From positions 184,350-214,349 of the forward strand of contig CAUYUJ010014599.1 of the NCBI GenBank assembly GCA_963575745.1: DNA of 30,000 nucleotides. Direction: 5' to 3'. The stretch comes from Prorocentrum cordatum (taxonomy: Eukaryota; Sar; Dinophyceae; Prorocentrales; Prorocentraceae). Numbering within the stretch: the stretch's first letter is position 1; each line of letters opens with the position of its first letter. The position numbers and the translations under genes were made by a program. The notes below the pieces were generated by a model, which made no database searches, was not told where the DNA came from, and was given only the letters and a program-made list of their open reading frames with translations. Shown piece by piece: positions 15,739 to 25,145 of this stretch.

Positions 15739-16114
15739 TACGTAGGTATAGGTATAGGTACAGGTATATGTATATGTATATGTATATGTTCATGTTCACG
15801 TATATGTATATGTACATGCATATGTATATAATTATGTTTATGCATTTGTATTTGTATGTGGGCATGCATATGTATAGGTATATGTATATGTATACGTTTA
15901 TATATCTGTATATATGTTTATGTATATGTATGTGTAGTTGTATATGTACATGTATATGTATACGCATGTGTAGATGTACATGTATATGTGTATGTATATG
16001 TATATGTAGATGCATTTGTATATGCATGTATATGTCTATGTATATGTAGATGCATATGTGTATTTATAGGTATCGGTATGGGTATCTGTATATGTATATG
16101 TATGTGCATGTGCA

Positions 16115-16151
<37 letters not shown>

Positions 16152-16185
16152 GCGTATGTGTAGGTGTATGTGTATGTGTATATAT
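15739..16185 (+). repeat. Degenerate TATATG/TGTATG microsatellite, left flank of copia
   Basis: About 450 bases of TATATG, TGTATG, TACATG and TAGGTA variants, ending in (TGTATG)n at 16095-16180. It resumes at 22069 after the copia insertion and supplied the insertion site. Confidence 0.95.
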
Positions 16186-16313
16186 TGTAGATTGTATTTG
16201 CTGGGGTCAGGGACCCCCGTGTGCAGGAGTCAGCATGTTAGGGCAGAGAGGGAGCAAGCACTGCAGGTCCTTTGGCTTCGAGGGTTGAGAGGAAAAGCCT
16301 CGTTATTGCTACA
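16186..16313 (+). repeat. 5' LTR of the copia element
   Basis: 128 bases, TG...CA ends. It contains a small perfect stem, GGGGTC-AGG-GACCCC, at 16203-16217, also present in the 3' LTR. It is short for a copia LTR. It should carry promoter and polyadenylation signals, but I could not identify a TATA-like box. Confidence 0.95.
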
Positions 16314-16326
16314 TGGTAGCGGAGCC
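16314..16326 (+). promoter_or_regulatory. Primer-binding site, initiator Met tRNA-like
   Basis: TGGTAGCGGAGCC begins at the base after the 5' LTR. It resembles the TGGTA(G/T)CAGAG type complementary to the 3' end of initiator methionine tRNA, commonly used by copia elements, with one difference in the first eleven bases. The 80-base leader then runs to the ATG at 16394. Confidence 0.8.
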
Positions 16327-16393
16327 CGGTTCCTGTGCCCACGGGAGCTGAGCTCGCTCGCCGCGCCCAGGCCTCCCGCTCGCGCTGGCAGAG

Positions 16394-19300
16394 ATGGCGG
16401 CGATCGATGTCGTCGACGTTCGGACCGACATGAGGCTTCAGAGGTTCGACGGTACGGACGAGAGATGGGCAGACTGGAGCCTCAGGTTCGAGGCCTACAC
16501 CGCGCTGCTTGGCATGGAGGACCTCATGACGGAGGCGGCCAACAGGCGCGACCCACTGGCAACGGACCAGCTGGGGGACCAGGCGAGAGCGGTCAGCCAG
16601 AGGCTCTGGCATCTGCTGATCACGTGGTGCGACGGCAAGTCGCTGGGTGTGGTCAAGCTCTCGAGGAAGAATGGCCTGGAGGCGTGGCGGCAGCTCAAGA
16701 TCGAGTATGAGAGCAAGTCGGGCAACAGGTGGACGGCCATGCTGCGCTTCATCCTGAACCCTCAGGACAAATGGGCGAAGGATCGGGAGTCGGGCATCGA
16801 CTTCTTTCAGTCTCTCACGGCGTGGGAGGCCATCGTCGCAGAGTACGTGGACCAGAGCGGCGAGGCGGTCTCGGACAACGTTCGAGTCAGCGTGCTGCTA
16901 GAGCACGCGCCAGAGCCGTACCGTGAGGTCCTTCGGCAGGCGCCTGAGGAGGTGAAGCTCACGTTCGCAGCGGCTCGGAGTCACATCAGGGGCTACTACA
17001 ATCAAGGGCGGACGTTCACCCACGTCCCAGACACTGGCGGGGTCGTGCCGATGCAGGTGGATGCAGTTCGAGTTGGACCGCATGGCGGCAAGTCGCACGG
17101 GAAGTCTGGCAAGACAGGCAAGATGGACAAGTCAGGGAAGGCTGGCAAGAATGTGAAGGGCTGCAAGGACTCGAAGACGAAGTCCAAGAACCGCGACGGC
17201 AAGCAGGGCCATGGCAAGGGCCAGTCCGACTACTTCGACGGCGAGTGTGGCTACTGCGGCAAGTGGGGCCACAAGCGGGCCGACTGCAGGAAGAAGAAGG
17301 CAGATGAGGCCAAGAAGGAGACTGGCAACACTCGCGCGGTTCATGGAGATGGATCGGCCTCGAGCTCGAGACAGCAGCAGTCCGAAGGCGGGGTCCGTGC
17401 CGCGTCGGGCTACTACGACGGCGTTCCCGACGGCTGGGTGTTTGCGGTCTCAGCGGCGACGAGCGGCCAGGTGGCGAAGGTTGGAGGTTCCATCCTGATC
17501 GACAGCGGCAGCGGCGACCACCTGTGCAGGCACAAGTTCGTCCCAGAGGCCCCAGTCAACAGTGCGACGGATGCTCCCAGGCTTTTCGATGTGCAGCAGC
17601 GACCGCTGCCCACAGCGGGCCTGCGGGGTGTTGAGATGACGATGCAGGAGGGCATCAAGGCGACGGCAGACTTCCTCGTTGCAGATGTGAATGACGACCT
17701 GCTGAGCATGGGCAAGCTGCTCAGGCAGGGTTTCAGGTTCAACCTCAGTATGGAGGACGGGCTCTACATGACGAAGGGCCACCGCAGCGTGCAGCTCGAG
17801 TTGGAGCGGAACAGCCTTAGGCTCCCGATCGTGTCCGCGAGCCCTGCGCCAGCGGCCCACCACTGCTGCGGCGCGGCGGACCAGCAGCAGGCAGCGACGG
17901 CACCAGTGCTCACGGCGGAGAGCTCGGTCGGCGCGATGAGGACTAGGCTGAGGGAGCTGTTCATGCCGATCTACGGCACGAAGTTGGAGCTGTGGGAGCG
18001 GCTCATTGTGGCAGAGGCGGCTGCCAGGCGCTCGGAGGCGGAGAGGCTGCACAAGCTGGCGGTGAAGGAGCAGCTCGGGATTCAGCAAGATCCAGTCGAG
18101 CCGAAGCAGCTTCCAGTTCCGAAGGCCCCGAGCGCGGAGGAGGAGAGACAGCGTCGCCTCACGCATCTCCCTGCTGCTCCGTGGTGCGAGGAATGTGACA
18201 GGGCCAAAGCTCCTGATGCACCTCACTCGCTGGTCAGGCTCGAGGACTCAGAGCAGAAGCACCCACTCATCAGCTACGACTTCGGCTTCTGCAAGACAGC
18301 CGACGAGGAAGGGGACCTGACCAAGGTAGAGGACACCTACGCGACGATGCTGGTGGCGTTCAGCTCTGACACTGGAGTGGTGAAGGTTATTCCGTGTGCG
18401 TCAAAGGCAGCTTCACCATGCGCCATTGCAGGCATCAAGTCCTTCGCGCAGAGGCTCGAGACGGGCAAGTGCAGGCTCAGGACGGACACGGAGCAGGCGA
18501 CGAAGGCCATCATGGACGGCGTGGTCAGCGAGCTCGCGGGCAAGGTCACGGCAGAGCTGACCCCCAAGCACAGCAGCCAGTCGAACCCAGCGGAGGCAGC
18601 GGTGAAGATAGTCGAGGGCCAGACGAGGGTTCTTAGGCTGGACCTCGAGCAGCGCTACGACACGAAGGTGACGGCGGCCATGCCAATCTGGGCGTGGATG
18701 ATGCGTCACGCTGGGTGGCTTCACGAGAGGTTCTCGAGGCGAGCTGGAGGTCAGAGCCCGCGCGAGATCGCGACAGGCACGCCGCACAAGGGCGACATCT
18801 GCAACTTCGGCGAGACGGTGCTGTATCGGATTGCGCGTCCTGCGCATCGAGGTCTCACTGGAGGTCGGCGTCTGCGTCGAGGCGAGGCTCAGTGGGGCAA
18901 AGGGATCTGGGTCGGCAGGTCGGACGAGTCGCAGGAGCACCTGGTGATGACGCCTCGGGGGCTTGACCGCGCACGGACGGTGCGACGGCTCCCTGAGGGA
19001 AGGCAGGCTGACAAGGAGCTCCTCCTGACGGTGACGGGGCTGCCTTGGGCTGCGAGGACGGCCCCCGAGAGGTCGAAACGCAGGCGGGCGCCTCAGCAGA
19101 TCGCGACGGAGCTACCGAGGGCAGAAGGACCTCTTCAGCCTGACGCTCCCCAGCCGCAGCAGGCAGGACAGCCAGAGGGCGGAGCAGCGCCTGCTCAGCC
19201 TCAGGCCCCGCAGCAACCACCCCCGCCGGCAGCGGCAGCGGCTCAGCAGCCGCAGCCCCCAGCACCAGAGCCGCCGGCGCCCAGGGATGTGGCGATGGGG

Positions 19301-21622
19301 GCGGCGCCCTCGCAGGCAGCGAGACGTGGGGTCTCGCCAGCAGCAGAGGTCTCCGAAGGCAAGCGAGCACGAGTTGCAGCGGTTCACGCGCTGGAGGTTG
19401 GCAACGTGGATGACTCGCCTGACGCGTTCTGGGAGGAGGTCTCGGATGAGGTGGAGGACCCGACGGATGGCATGTTTGACGTGGACATGCAGGATGAGCT
19501 GGACAAGAAGCTCACCATGGAGCACCTGCAGAGCCTCCTGGACCATGGAGTCGGCGAGGACATCGCCAAGTCGGAGGCGAATGGGATGAAGCACATCACC
19601 ACGCGCTGGGAGAAGCAATGGAGATGGAAGCCAGCGTTGCAGGAGTGGCAGCGCAAGGTGCGGTTCGTCTGCCGCGAGTTCCGCTGGCAGGAGTGGCGTG
19701 ACGACCTGTTCACACCTGGATCGGCTCCGATCTCCAACAGGTTGGTCGACTTTGTGGCTCTCAAGCGCGGGTTCGAGGTGATGACGCTCGACGCGACGGA
19801 TGCCTTCTACCAGGCCCCAGAGTACGAGGACGTGGTGGTTGACCCCCCGCAGGAGTACTTGGACATGCTCAGGGCGGATGGCAAGGACACGGAGATCTAC
19901 TGGAAGTTGAAGAAGCAACTACCTGGGATACGGACGGCAGCGCCAGGCTGGGTGGAGCACATGGCGGGCATCCTCACGGACGAGATGCAGATGACCAGAT
20001 GCGAGGTGGCGCCGCAGTTCTTCTACAACCCTGAGACGGAGGTGGTGGTTGAGCTGCACATGGACGACTTGCACATGGCTGGATCCAAGGAGGCGCTGGA
20101 GGGCTTCCGCGACGAGCTGAAGCAGCATGTGACCTTCAGCGGCGGGGAAATCCACGAGTACGGCATCACCTACGAGCACCTGAAGAGGCTGAGGACGAGG
20201 TACGAGCACGGCACAGAGCTGCAGGCCAACCCGAAGTACCTCGACTACGTGGTGGAGACCCTCAACCTCGGCGGCTCCAACACGGCTCCCACTCCTGGAG
20301 TGCCAGCACACAAGGCGCTCATGGGGAGCACTCCTACTCTCTCTCAGCAGCAGGCTGGCGTCTACCGCTCATGCGTGGGGGCGCTGATGTACTACGTCCA
20401 GGACAGGGCGGACTGCCAGTACGAGGTCAGCTTGCTGGGCAGGATGCTATCAGGCCCCACCGTCGGCGCCTTCACTGCGCTCAAGAGGCTCGTGAGATAC
20501 CTGCTTGGGACGAGGAATGCGGTGAACTGGCTACCGAGACCGACGGAAGGCGCGAACGTGGAGCTAGTGGGCTTTGGTGACAGCGACTGGGCAGGCGACT
20601 TGCAGACGAGGAGGTCCCAGTCGAGCGGCAAGATCGAGATCGATGGTGTTCCCATGCGCTCGTTCAGCAGGCGCCAGAGCATCGTGGCCACTAGCTCGGG
20701 AGTTGCTGAGTACTATGCGGCGACGGCGGTCGCCGAGGACTTGCTCTACTTCAAGTCACTTCTTGAGTTCATGGGCTTCACAGTGGCAGCCACCCTGCTG
20801 ACGGATTCGTCAGCTGCGCGAGGCATTGCCCGACGTGAGGGAGTTGGTAAGGTGCGGGGTCTTGAGGCTCGAGTTCTTTGGCTTCAGCAGGCGATCAAGA
20901 GGAAGCTGATGGACCTCGGGACTGTCGGCACCGACGACAACAAAGCGGACCTGGGCACGAAGATCCTTGGACACGATCGCTTCGTCAAGCTCAGGACGCT
21001 CAACGGCATCTACACGGACATGGGCCAGGTCGCGGAGAGTGACCATCAGTCGGAGGAGGTGGACTTCGACGTGGGGGCGGCAGCACGGGTCAGGAGCTCG
21101 AGAGCTTCTACGAGCTCACTCGGTGCTAGTCGCTCGGCGGCCCTGGCTATGATCACGGCGGCGGCGACGCTCCTGCAGGGCTGCGAGGGCCAGGTCGCCG
21201 ACCAGAGCAGCTACTACTACGACGCGGAGGTCTGCTCCAGGGATGGCATGGCCACGAGCGACTGGACAGGTTTCCTGGTGATGGTGGCTGTCTGGACACT
21301 GATCGTGGCGGCCATCAGTGGCTACGCGGGGTTCCGCTACGCCAGCATGCGGGACTCGGACTGGCTCCTGGTCTCGCCCGAGCCCAATGAGATGACAGAG
21401 GAGACCACCCACACAGACAAGATGGAGGATCCGCTTCCAGGCGTGCCAGCCTCACTGGTTATGATGCGACCGAGTCAGCCTACCAGGAACGTGAGCACGC
21501 AGTCCCAGATGACCTACAAGTGGAAGTGGGCGGTCCCTCGATTCCAACCAGTCCAGGACCACGCGCACGGTGCCTTCCTTGAAGTGCGTGTGGACAAGGC
21601 CAAGGGACTTCTTTTGAACTGA
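16394..21622 (+). CDS. Copia gag-pol polyprotein
   Basis: The start ATG is the first after an in-frame TGA at 16349 and has purine at -3 and G at +4. The domains in order are as follows. Gag-like region, about 1-205. Lys/Gly-rich linker, then a CX2CX4HX4C knuckle (C285, C288, H293, C298). Aspartic protease DSG (D370). A SAP-like motif at 512-540 (MRTRLREL, GTKLELWERL). Integrase with H591, C598, C601 and DD35E core D629, D698, E734. A Pro/Gln-rich linker, about 905-1010. Reverse transcriptase with LDATDAF (D1133) and HMDD (D1224, D1225). RNase H residues D1396, E1439, D1471, D1519. A tail of about 220 residues holds hydrophobic 1581-1594 and a membrane-like segment 1627-1647. The protein should be cut by its protease to form particles, copy RNA to DNA and integrate it. 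All key residues except the first integrase zinc histidine are visible. Confidence 0.95.
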   Translation: MAAIDVVDVRTDMRLQRFDGTDERWADWSLRFEAYTALLGMEDLMTEAANRRDPLATDQLGDQARAVSQRLWHLLITWCDGKSLGVVKLSRKNGLEAWRQLKIEYESKSGNRWTAMLRFILNPQDKWAKDRESGIDFFQSLTAWEAIVAEYVDQSGEAVSDNVRVSVLLEHAPEPYREVLRQAPEEVKLTFAAARSHIRGYYNQGRTFTHVPDTGGVVPMQVDAVRVGPHGGKSHGKSGKTGKMDKSGKAGKNVKGCKDSKTKSKNRDGKQGHGKGQSDYFDGECGYCGKWGHKRADCRKKKADEAKKETGNTRAVHGDGSASSSRQQQSEGGVRAASGYYDGVPDGWVFAVSAATSGQVAKVGGSILIDSGSGDHLCRHKFVPEAPVNSATDAPRLFDVQQRPLPTAGLRGVEMTMQEGIKATADFLVADVNDDLLSMGKLLRQGFRFNLSMEDGLYMTKGHRSVQLELERNSLRLPIVSASPAPAAHHCCGAADQQQAATAPVLTAESSVGAMRTRLRELFMPIYGTKLELWERLIVAEAAARRSEAERLHKLAVKEQLGIQQDPVEPKQLPVPKAPSAEEERQRRLTHLPAAPWCEECDRAKAPDAPHSLVRLEDSEQKHPLISYDFGFCKTADEEGDLTKVEDTYATMLVAFSSDTGVVKVIPCASKAASPCAIAGIKSFAQRLETGKCRLRTDTEQATKAIMDGVVSELAGKVTAELTPKHSSQSNPAEAAVKIVEGQTRVLRLDLEQRYDTKVTAAMPIWAWMMRHAGWLHERFSRRAGGQSPREIATGTPHKGDICNFGETVLYRIARPAHRGLTGGRRLRRGEAQWGKGIWVGRSDESQEHLVMTPRGLDRARTVRRLPEGRQADKELLLTVTGLPWAARTAPERSKRRRAPQQIATELPRAEGPLQPDAPQPQQAGQPEGGAAPAQPQAPQQPPPPAAAAAQQPQPPAPEPPAPRDVAMGAAPSQAARRGVSPAAEVSEGKRARVAAVHALEVGNVDDSPDAFWEEVSDEVEDPTDGMFDVDMQDELDKKLTMEHLQSLLDHGVGEDIAKSEANGMKHITTRWEKQWRWKPALQEWQRKVRFVCREFRWQEWRDDLFTPGSAPISNRLVDFVALKRGFEVMTLDATDAFYQAPEYEDVVVDPPQEYLDMLRADGKDTEIYWKLKKQLPGIRTAAPGWVEHMAGILTDEMQMTRCEVAPQFFYNPETEVVVELHMDDLHMAGSKEALEGFRDELKQHVTFSGGEIHEYGITYEHLKRLRTRYEHGTELQANPKYLDYVVETLNLGGSNTAPTPGVPAHKALMGSTPTLSQQQAGVYRSCVGALMYYVQDRADCQYEVSLLGRMLSGPTVGAFTALKRLVRYLLGTRNAVNWLPRPTEGANVELVGFGDSDWAGDLQTRRSQSSGKIEIDGVPMRSFSRRQSIVATSSGVAEYYAATAVAEDLLYFKSLLEFMGFTVAATLLTDSSAARGIARREGVGKVRGLEARVLWLQQAIKRKLMDLGTVGTDDNKADLGTKILGHDRFVKLRTLNGIYTDMGQVAESDHQSEEVDFDVGAAARVRSSRASTSSLGASRSAALAMITAAATLLQGCEGQVADQSSYYYDAEVCSRDGMATSDWTGFLVMVAVWTLIVAAISGYAGFRYASMRDSDWLLVSPEPNEMTEETTHTDKMEDPLPGVPASLVMMRPSQPTRNVSTQSQMTYKWKWAVPRFQPVQDHAHGAFLEVRVDKAKGLLLN

Positions 21623-21940
21623 CAGTGAATGAGGCTCAGTCGATAGGACCTTGAGCGGCTGCGCCTTGCCTTGAGCCGTTCTGTTTTCTCTTCTTTTCTC
21701 CTCTTGCCATCATGCTTAATATCAGAGTTTCGAGCTATTTCTTTCCCTTGGAAGTTGAGTTGAGCTTGCTGACCAGCCAGCGAAGTTTGAGTTCTTTGCT
21801 GGGCAGAGTTTCAGTTGTTCGTTTCTTTAGCCTGAGGGACGCCTCAGCAGGTCTTTTGGGGGACGCCCCACCTTGACAAGTTTTCGGGAGTCAGTTGAAA
21901 GCTCGACTCAGTGGGTAGCCAAGCTTCCAAGGGGGCGTGT
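21623..21940 (+). other. 3' untranslated region and polypurine tract
   Basis: 318 bases between the stop and the 3' LTR with no open frame of note. AAGGGGG at 21929-21935 is a purine tract five bases before the LTR and is the likely plus-strand primer. A CTGAGG-GACG-CCTCAG stem stands at 21832-21847, and TTCT/TTTC-rich stretches at 21676-21705. Confidence 0.75.
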
Positions 21941-22068
21941 TGTAGATTGTATTTGCTGGGGTCAGGGACCCCCGTGTGCAGGAGTCAGCATGTTAGGGGA
22001 GAGAGGGAGCAAGCACTGCAGGTCCTTTGGCTTCGAGGGTTGAGAGGAAAAGCCTCGATATTGCTACA
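21941..22068 (+). repeat. 3' LTR of the copia element
   Basis: 128 bases, same ends as the 5' LTR, with two substitutions (21999, 22058). It is followed directly by GTATATG microsatellite sequence. Confidence 0.95.
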
Positions 22069-22147
22069 GTATATGTATATGTATATTTATATGTATATGT
22101 ATGTGTATATGTGTATGTATTTGTATATACACACTTATATGTATATT
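22069..22147 (+). repeat. TATATG microsatellite, right flank of copia
   Basis: A continuation of the repeat interrupted by the retrotransposon, fading into unique sequence at about 22148. Confidence 0.95.
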
Positions 22148-23001
22148 GGGGGGTCATTTGGTGGGGGGTCATTCGGCATGGTGGGGCCTGCAGACGGCCG
22201 CCCGCTTTCGCCCCCGCCCCCTTAGGCGCGCCGCCCGCGAGGCAGTGGTCGGAGGAGGGCCCGTCGAGACAGTTGTAGCTCTCCTGGCGGGCCCACGTCC
22301 GCTCAACATCGCGTGCCGATCCGAAGGCCGCTGTTCGGGGGCGGCCAAGCGGGGGGTGATGAGGCCAGGGGCGGGATGGATCTCATGGCGGGGGCCAGAT
22401 ACCTGCCCAGCTTCACGTCCCCGGCTTTTCCTGGGCCGCGCACGTGCCTCGGGTCATGATTTGCGCCCCCCCACACCCTCTGGCAGAGCCAGTGGTAAAG
22501 AAGGAAAAGGAAGAAAGACCCCTCCCACGGTCCATCCTGGCCCGTTTTTCGAGGCGGATCCGGCCGCGGCGACGAAAAGCCTGCAGGAGGCCGCAAAAGG
22601 ACGAGCAAACGCCAGGGAGGGCCCTCGTGGCTCTGACTGGCCATCATCTGAGACGGGGAAGCTGGAAAGAGTGTATGGGGCCGGCCCTTCTACTCTTTTC
22701 AGCTCTGGCCTGTTTTAAACGGGTGCCTCGCTGCCCCAAATAGATGTTCGTACCGATGGCTTTGGATAGATGCGATTTACCCCGTTAGCGAGGGCACTTT
22801 GCATGAGTTTCCAACTTTACTCTTTCCAGCTTCCCTGTACTCGTTGCTCAACTCCTACATACTGTCAGGAACGCTTGCTCAGCGTTTCGCGCCGCTGGTT
22901 CTGGCCCACCACGCCTCGGCGCGACACGCGAGCCATTTCCCAAATCCTAAGCGTCAGCTTCCAGGGCCTTTCCTGAGGCCTCCTGGATGGGGTCGTAGTA
23001 T
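22148..23001. other. Unique GC-rich stretch, no gene recognised
   Basis: Several overlapping frames are open, the longest about 200 codons on plus, but none has a motif or non-random look. GGGGGTCATTTGGTGGGGGG at 22147-22166 is a short G-rich repeat. No splice-bounded island stands out. Confidence 0.45.
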
Positions 23002-23114
23002 ATGGGGTTGGAGGATCGCGCTGCATCGCCGATGCATCGGCGATGCGGCTGGATACGGAGCCCAATTTTCTCCACGCCGACGTGGCCGATGCATCGTCGA
23101 TCCTGCAACCCCAT
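23002..23114. repeat. Nested inverted repeats around a 24-base palindrome
   Basis: The outer arms ATGGGGTTGGAGGATCG (23002-23018) and 23098-23114 pair with one mismatch. Inside lies a perfect 24-base palindrome (23023-23046) centred on GATGCATC, and a second GATGCATC near 23088. The structure resembles a small foldback or MITE-like element, but no target duplication was identified. Confidence 0.85.
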
Positions 23115-23163
23115 CTTCTCCGACCTCATCTGGGAGGCCTCTCTCTCCTTCGGGGCCCAATAA

Positions 23164-23233
23164 CCGTGTGGTGACGGACCGCGTGTGACTTCGGAATCAC
23201 CGACAACTCACCACGCGGTCCGTCACCGCACGG
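23164..23233. repeat. Stem-loop, 22-base arms
   Basis: Arms 23164-23185 and 23212-23233 are reverse complements with one mismatch (a G-U pair in RNA). They contain GGTGACGGACCGCGTG, with a 26-base loop. It could be terminal inverted repeats of a tiny element or a structured RNA. Confidence 0.85.
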
Positions 23234-23547
23234 TCTTGGGACCTCGGAGGCCCCAGTCGCCCGAGACACCCTCGGAGAGCGACTCAAGTTCCAGTACAGC
23301 GTGGTGACACCGAATCCCCGCTGACTAAACCACGCAGTGTGGCCACCACACCGTTTGGAGGCCCCCGATTTCCCAGCCTCCCGCCGCCGCTGTCCCCATC
23401 TGGGCCTTCGCGGAAGTGCGGCGGCGCAGCCGTCAGGGGTGCGCCGGAGGCCTCCGCCGATGAGGGCGGGCTCCCGCGCGGGCGCGGCTTCTCCGGTGGC
23501 CTGGGCCCTTCGCGCGCGCGCGCGGGGGGCGGCTCGAAAAGGGCTGT
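23234..23547. other. Unique GC-rich stretch, no gene recognised
   Basis: A GTGGTGACACCGAATCC segment at 23302 echoes the nearby stem arm. CGCGCG runs lie near 23511-23524. No exon or domain was recognised. Confidence 0.35.
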
Positions 23548-23566
23548 GATGATGATGATGATGATC

Positions 23567-23632
<66 letters not shown>

Positions 23633-23647
23633 TTGACGACGATTGTG

Positions 23648-23679
<32 letters not shown>

Positions 23680-24144
23680 GGTGATGATGCTGATGATGAT
23701 GATGATGGTCATGATGGTAATGCTGATGATGACGATGATGGTGATGATGGTGATGATGATGGTGACGATGCTGATGATGCTGATGATGCTGATGATTATC
23801 AGAAAGGTAATGCTGATAATGATGATGCTGGTGACGATGATAGTGTTGATTGTGGTGGTGGTGATGATGACGATGATGGTGCTGGTGTTGATGGTGGTCA
23901 TGATGGTGGTGGTGAAGATTATGATGATGCTGATGGTGATATTGATGATGCTGGTGATGATGATGATGATGATGATGATGGTGTTGATGATGCTGACGAT
24001 GCTGATTATTGCTATGATGATGCTGCTAATGATGATGGTGGTGATTGTGATGGTGGTGATGACGGTGGTGATGATGATGATGCTGGTTGTGGTGATGATA
24101 ATGGTGGTGTGGTGGTGAAGGTGATGATGATGATGGTGGTGATG

Positions 24145-24176
<32 letters not shown>

Positions 24177-24621
24177 GATGACGATGCTGCTGATGGTGAT
24201 GATGAAAGTCAGAATGAAGATGGACGTGATGCTGATAATGACGCTGATGATGTTGCTGATGCTGATGCTGTTGTTGATGATTATGATGATGATGATGATG
24301 TGGTTGATGGTTGTCGTGATGATGCTGATGTGATGGTGATGATGATGAGTATCTTGGTGGTGGTGGTGGTCGTTATGATGGTGGTGATGATGATGATGGT
24401 GATGATGACGGCGATGGCGATGCTGCTGATGATGATGCTGATGGTGACGATGGTGGTGTTGGTGGTGGTGGTTATGCTGCTGGTAAGAATGATGATGCTG
24501 ATGCTGCTTAGGATGATGTTCACGGTGGTCACGATGCTGACGACGATGATGATGATGATGCTGGTGTTGAGAATGATGATGATGACGATGATGGTGCTGA
24601 TGATGCTGTTGACGACGATTG

Positions 24622-24682
<61 letters not shown>

Positions 24683-24895
24683 AATGATGATGCAGACGAT
24701 GCTGCTGATGATGATGACGCTGGTGATGCTGCTGATGATGATGCTAATGAAGCCAGTAATGCTGATGTTGCTTTTGATGGTGATTATGCTGCTGTTGTTG
24801 CTGCTGGTGATGATGATCATGATGATCATGATACTGATGATGATGGTGATGGTGAAGGTGATGCCAATGACGGTGTTGGTGATGACGGTGATGCG
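23548..24895 (+). repeat. Long (GAT)n-family array, about 1.35 kb
   Basis: Pure GAT blocks (about 23569-23631, 24622-24680) are separated by GAT/GCT/GGT mixtures. The interruption GTTGACGACGATTGTGATG occurs at 23632 and again at 24608, each flanked by GAT, so part of the array was duplicated about 976 bases apart. Poly-Met, poly-Asp and poly-Ile readings are artefacts. Confidence 0.97.
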
Positions 24896-24961
24896 AGGGG
24901 GGGAGGGGGAGGAGGGATGACGAAGGGAGGGGGACGAGGGGGAGGAGGGATGGGGGGGGGA
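24896..24961 (+). repeat. GGGA/G-rich tract
   Basis: GGGGGGAGGGGGAGGAGG-like purine sequence between the GAT array and dispersed-family copy C. On the minus strand it is the pyrimidine tract that follows the right module. Confidence 0.9.
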
Positions 24962-25145
24962 CAAGTATGCACTCCCGCGCCATATCTGACTTCCTATCCC
25001 TCCCGCCCATCCCGTACCATTGCGCTGATTTATTCTATCCGCGGACACATGTCATAGTGGATCTGGAACTCCCAAAAAGACCGCTATCGTGTTATGCTTA
25101 TCGGAGAAGGGAAGCTGCACACATACGAGGAGGGGGGGGTGGGGA
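24958..25145 (-). repeat. Two-module dispersed family, copy C (right module, inverted)
   Basis: Read on the minus strand it contains TATGTGTGCAG then CTTCCCTTCTCCGATAAGC, TCTTTTTGGGAGTTCC, TGTCCGCGGATAGAATAAAT and CAGCGCAATGG. These match the right modules of copies A and B in order. A short GGA tract (25127-25172) lies where the internal tract would be, but no left module follows. Confidence 0.8.

Larger units (their letters stand above)
16186..22068 (+). mobile_element. Complete Ty1/copia LTR retrotransposon, 5883 bases
   Basis: Two 128-base LTRs begin TGTAGATTG and end GCTACA, and differ only at 16244/21999 (C/G) and 16303/22058 (T/A), about 98.4% identity. A primer-binding site follows the 5' LTR directly, and a purine tract lies just before the 3' LTR. 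One 1742-codon gag-pol frame has no stop or frameshift. The order protease, integrase, reverse transcriptase, RNase H defines the copia group. The target is a TATATG microsatellite. The flanking five bases (TATAT left, GTATA right) do not match exactly, so the target duplication is ambiguous in this repeat. The element looks recent and potentially autonomous. Confidence 0.97.

Noticed and set aside
16178-16185. Five-base target-site duplication of the copia element
   Set aside because: The bases next to the LTRs are TATAT (left) and GTATA (right). Matches appear only after a one-base shift and are expected by chance in this microsatellite.
16495-21412. Minus-strand and alternative-frame open frames inside the copia element
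   Set aside because: They are shadows of the GC-rich polyprotein frame, with no motifs of their own.
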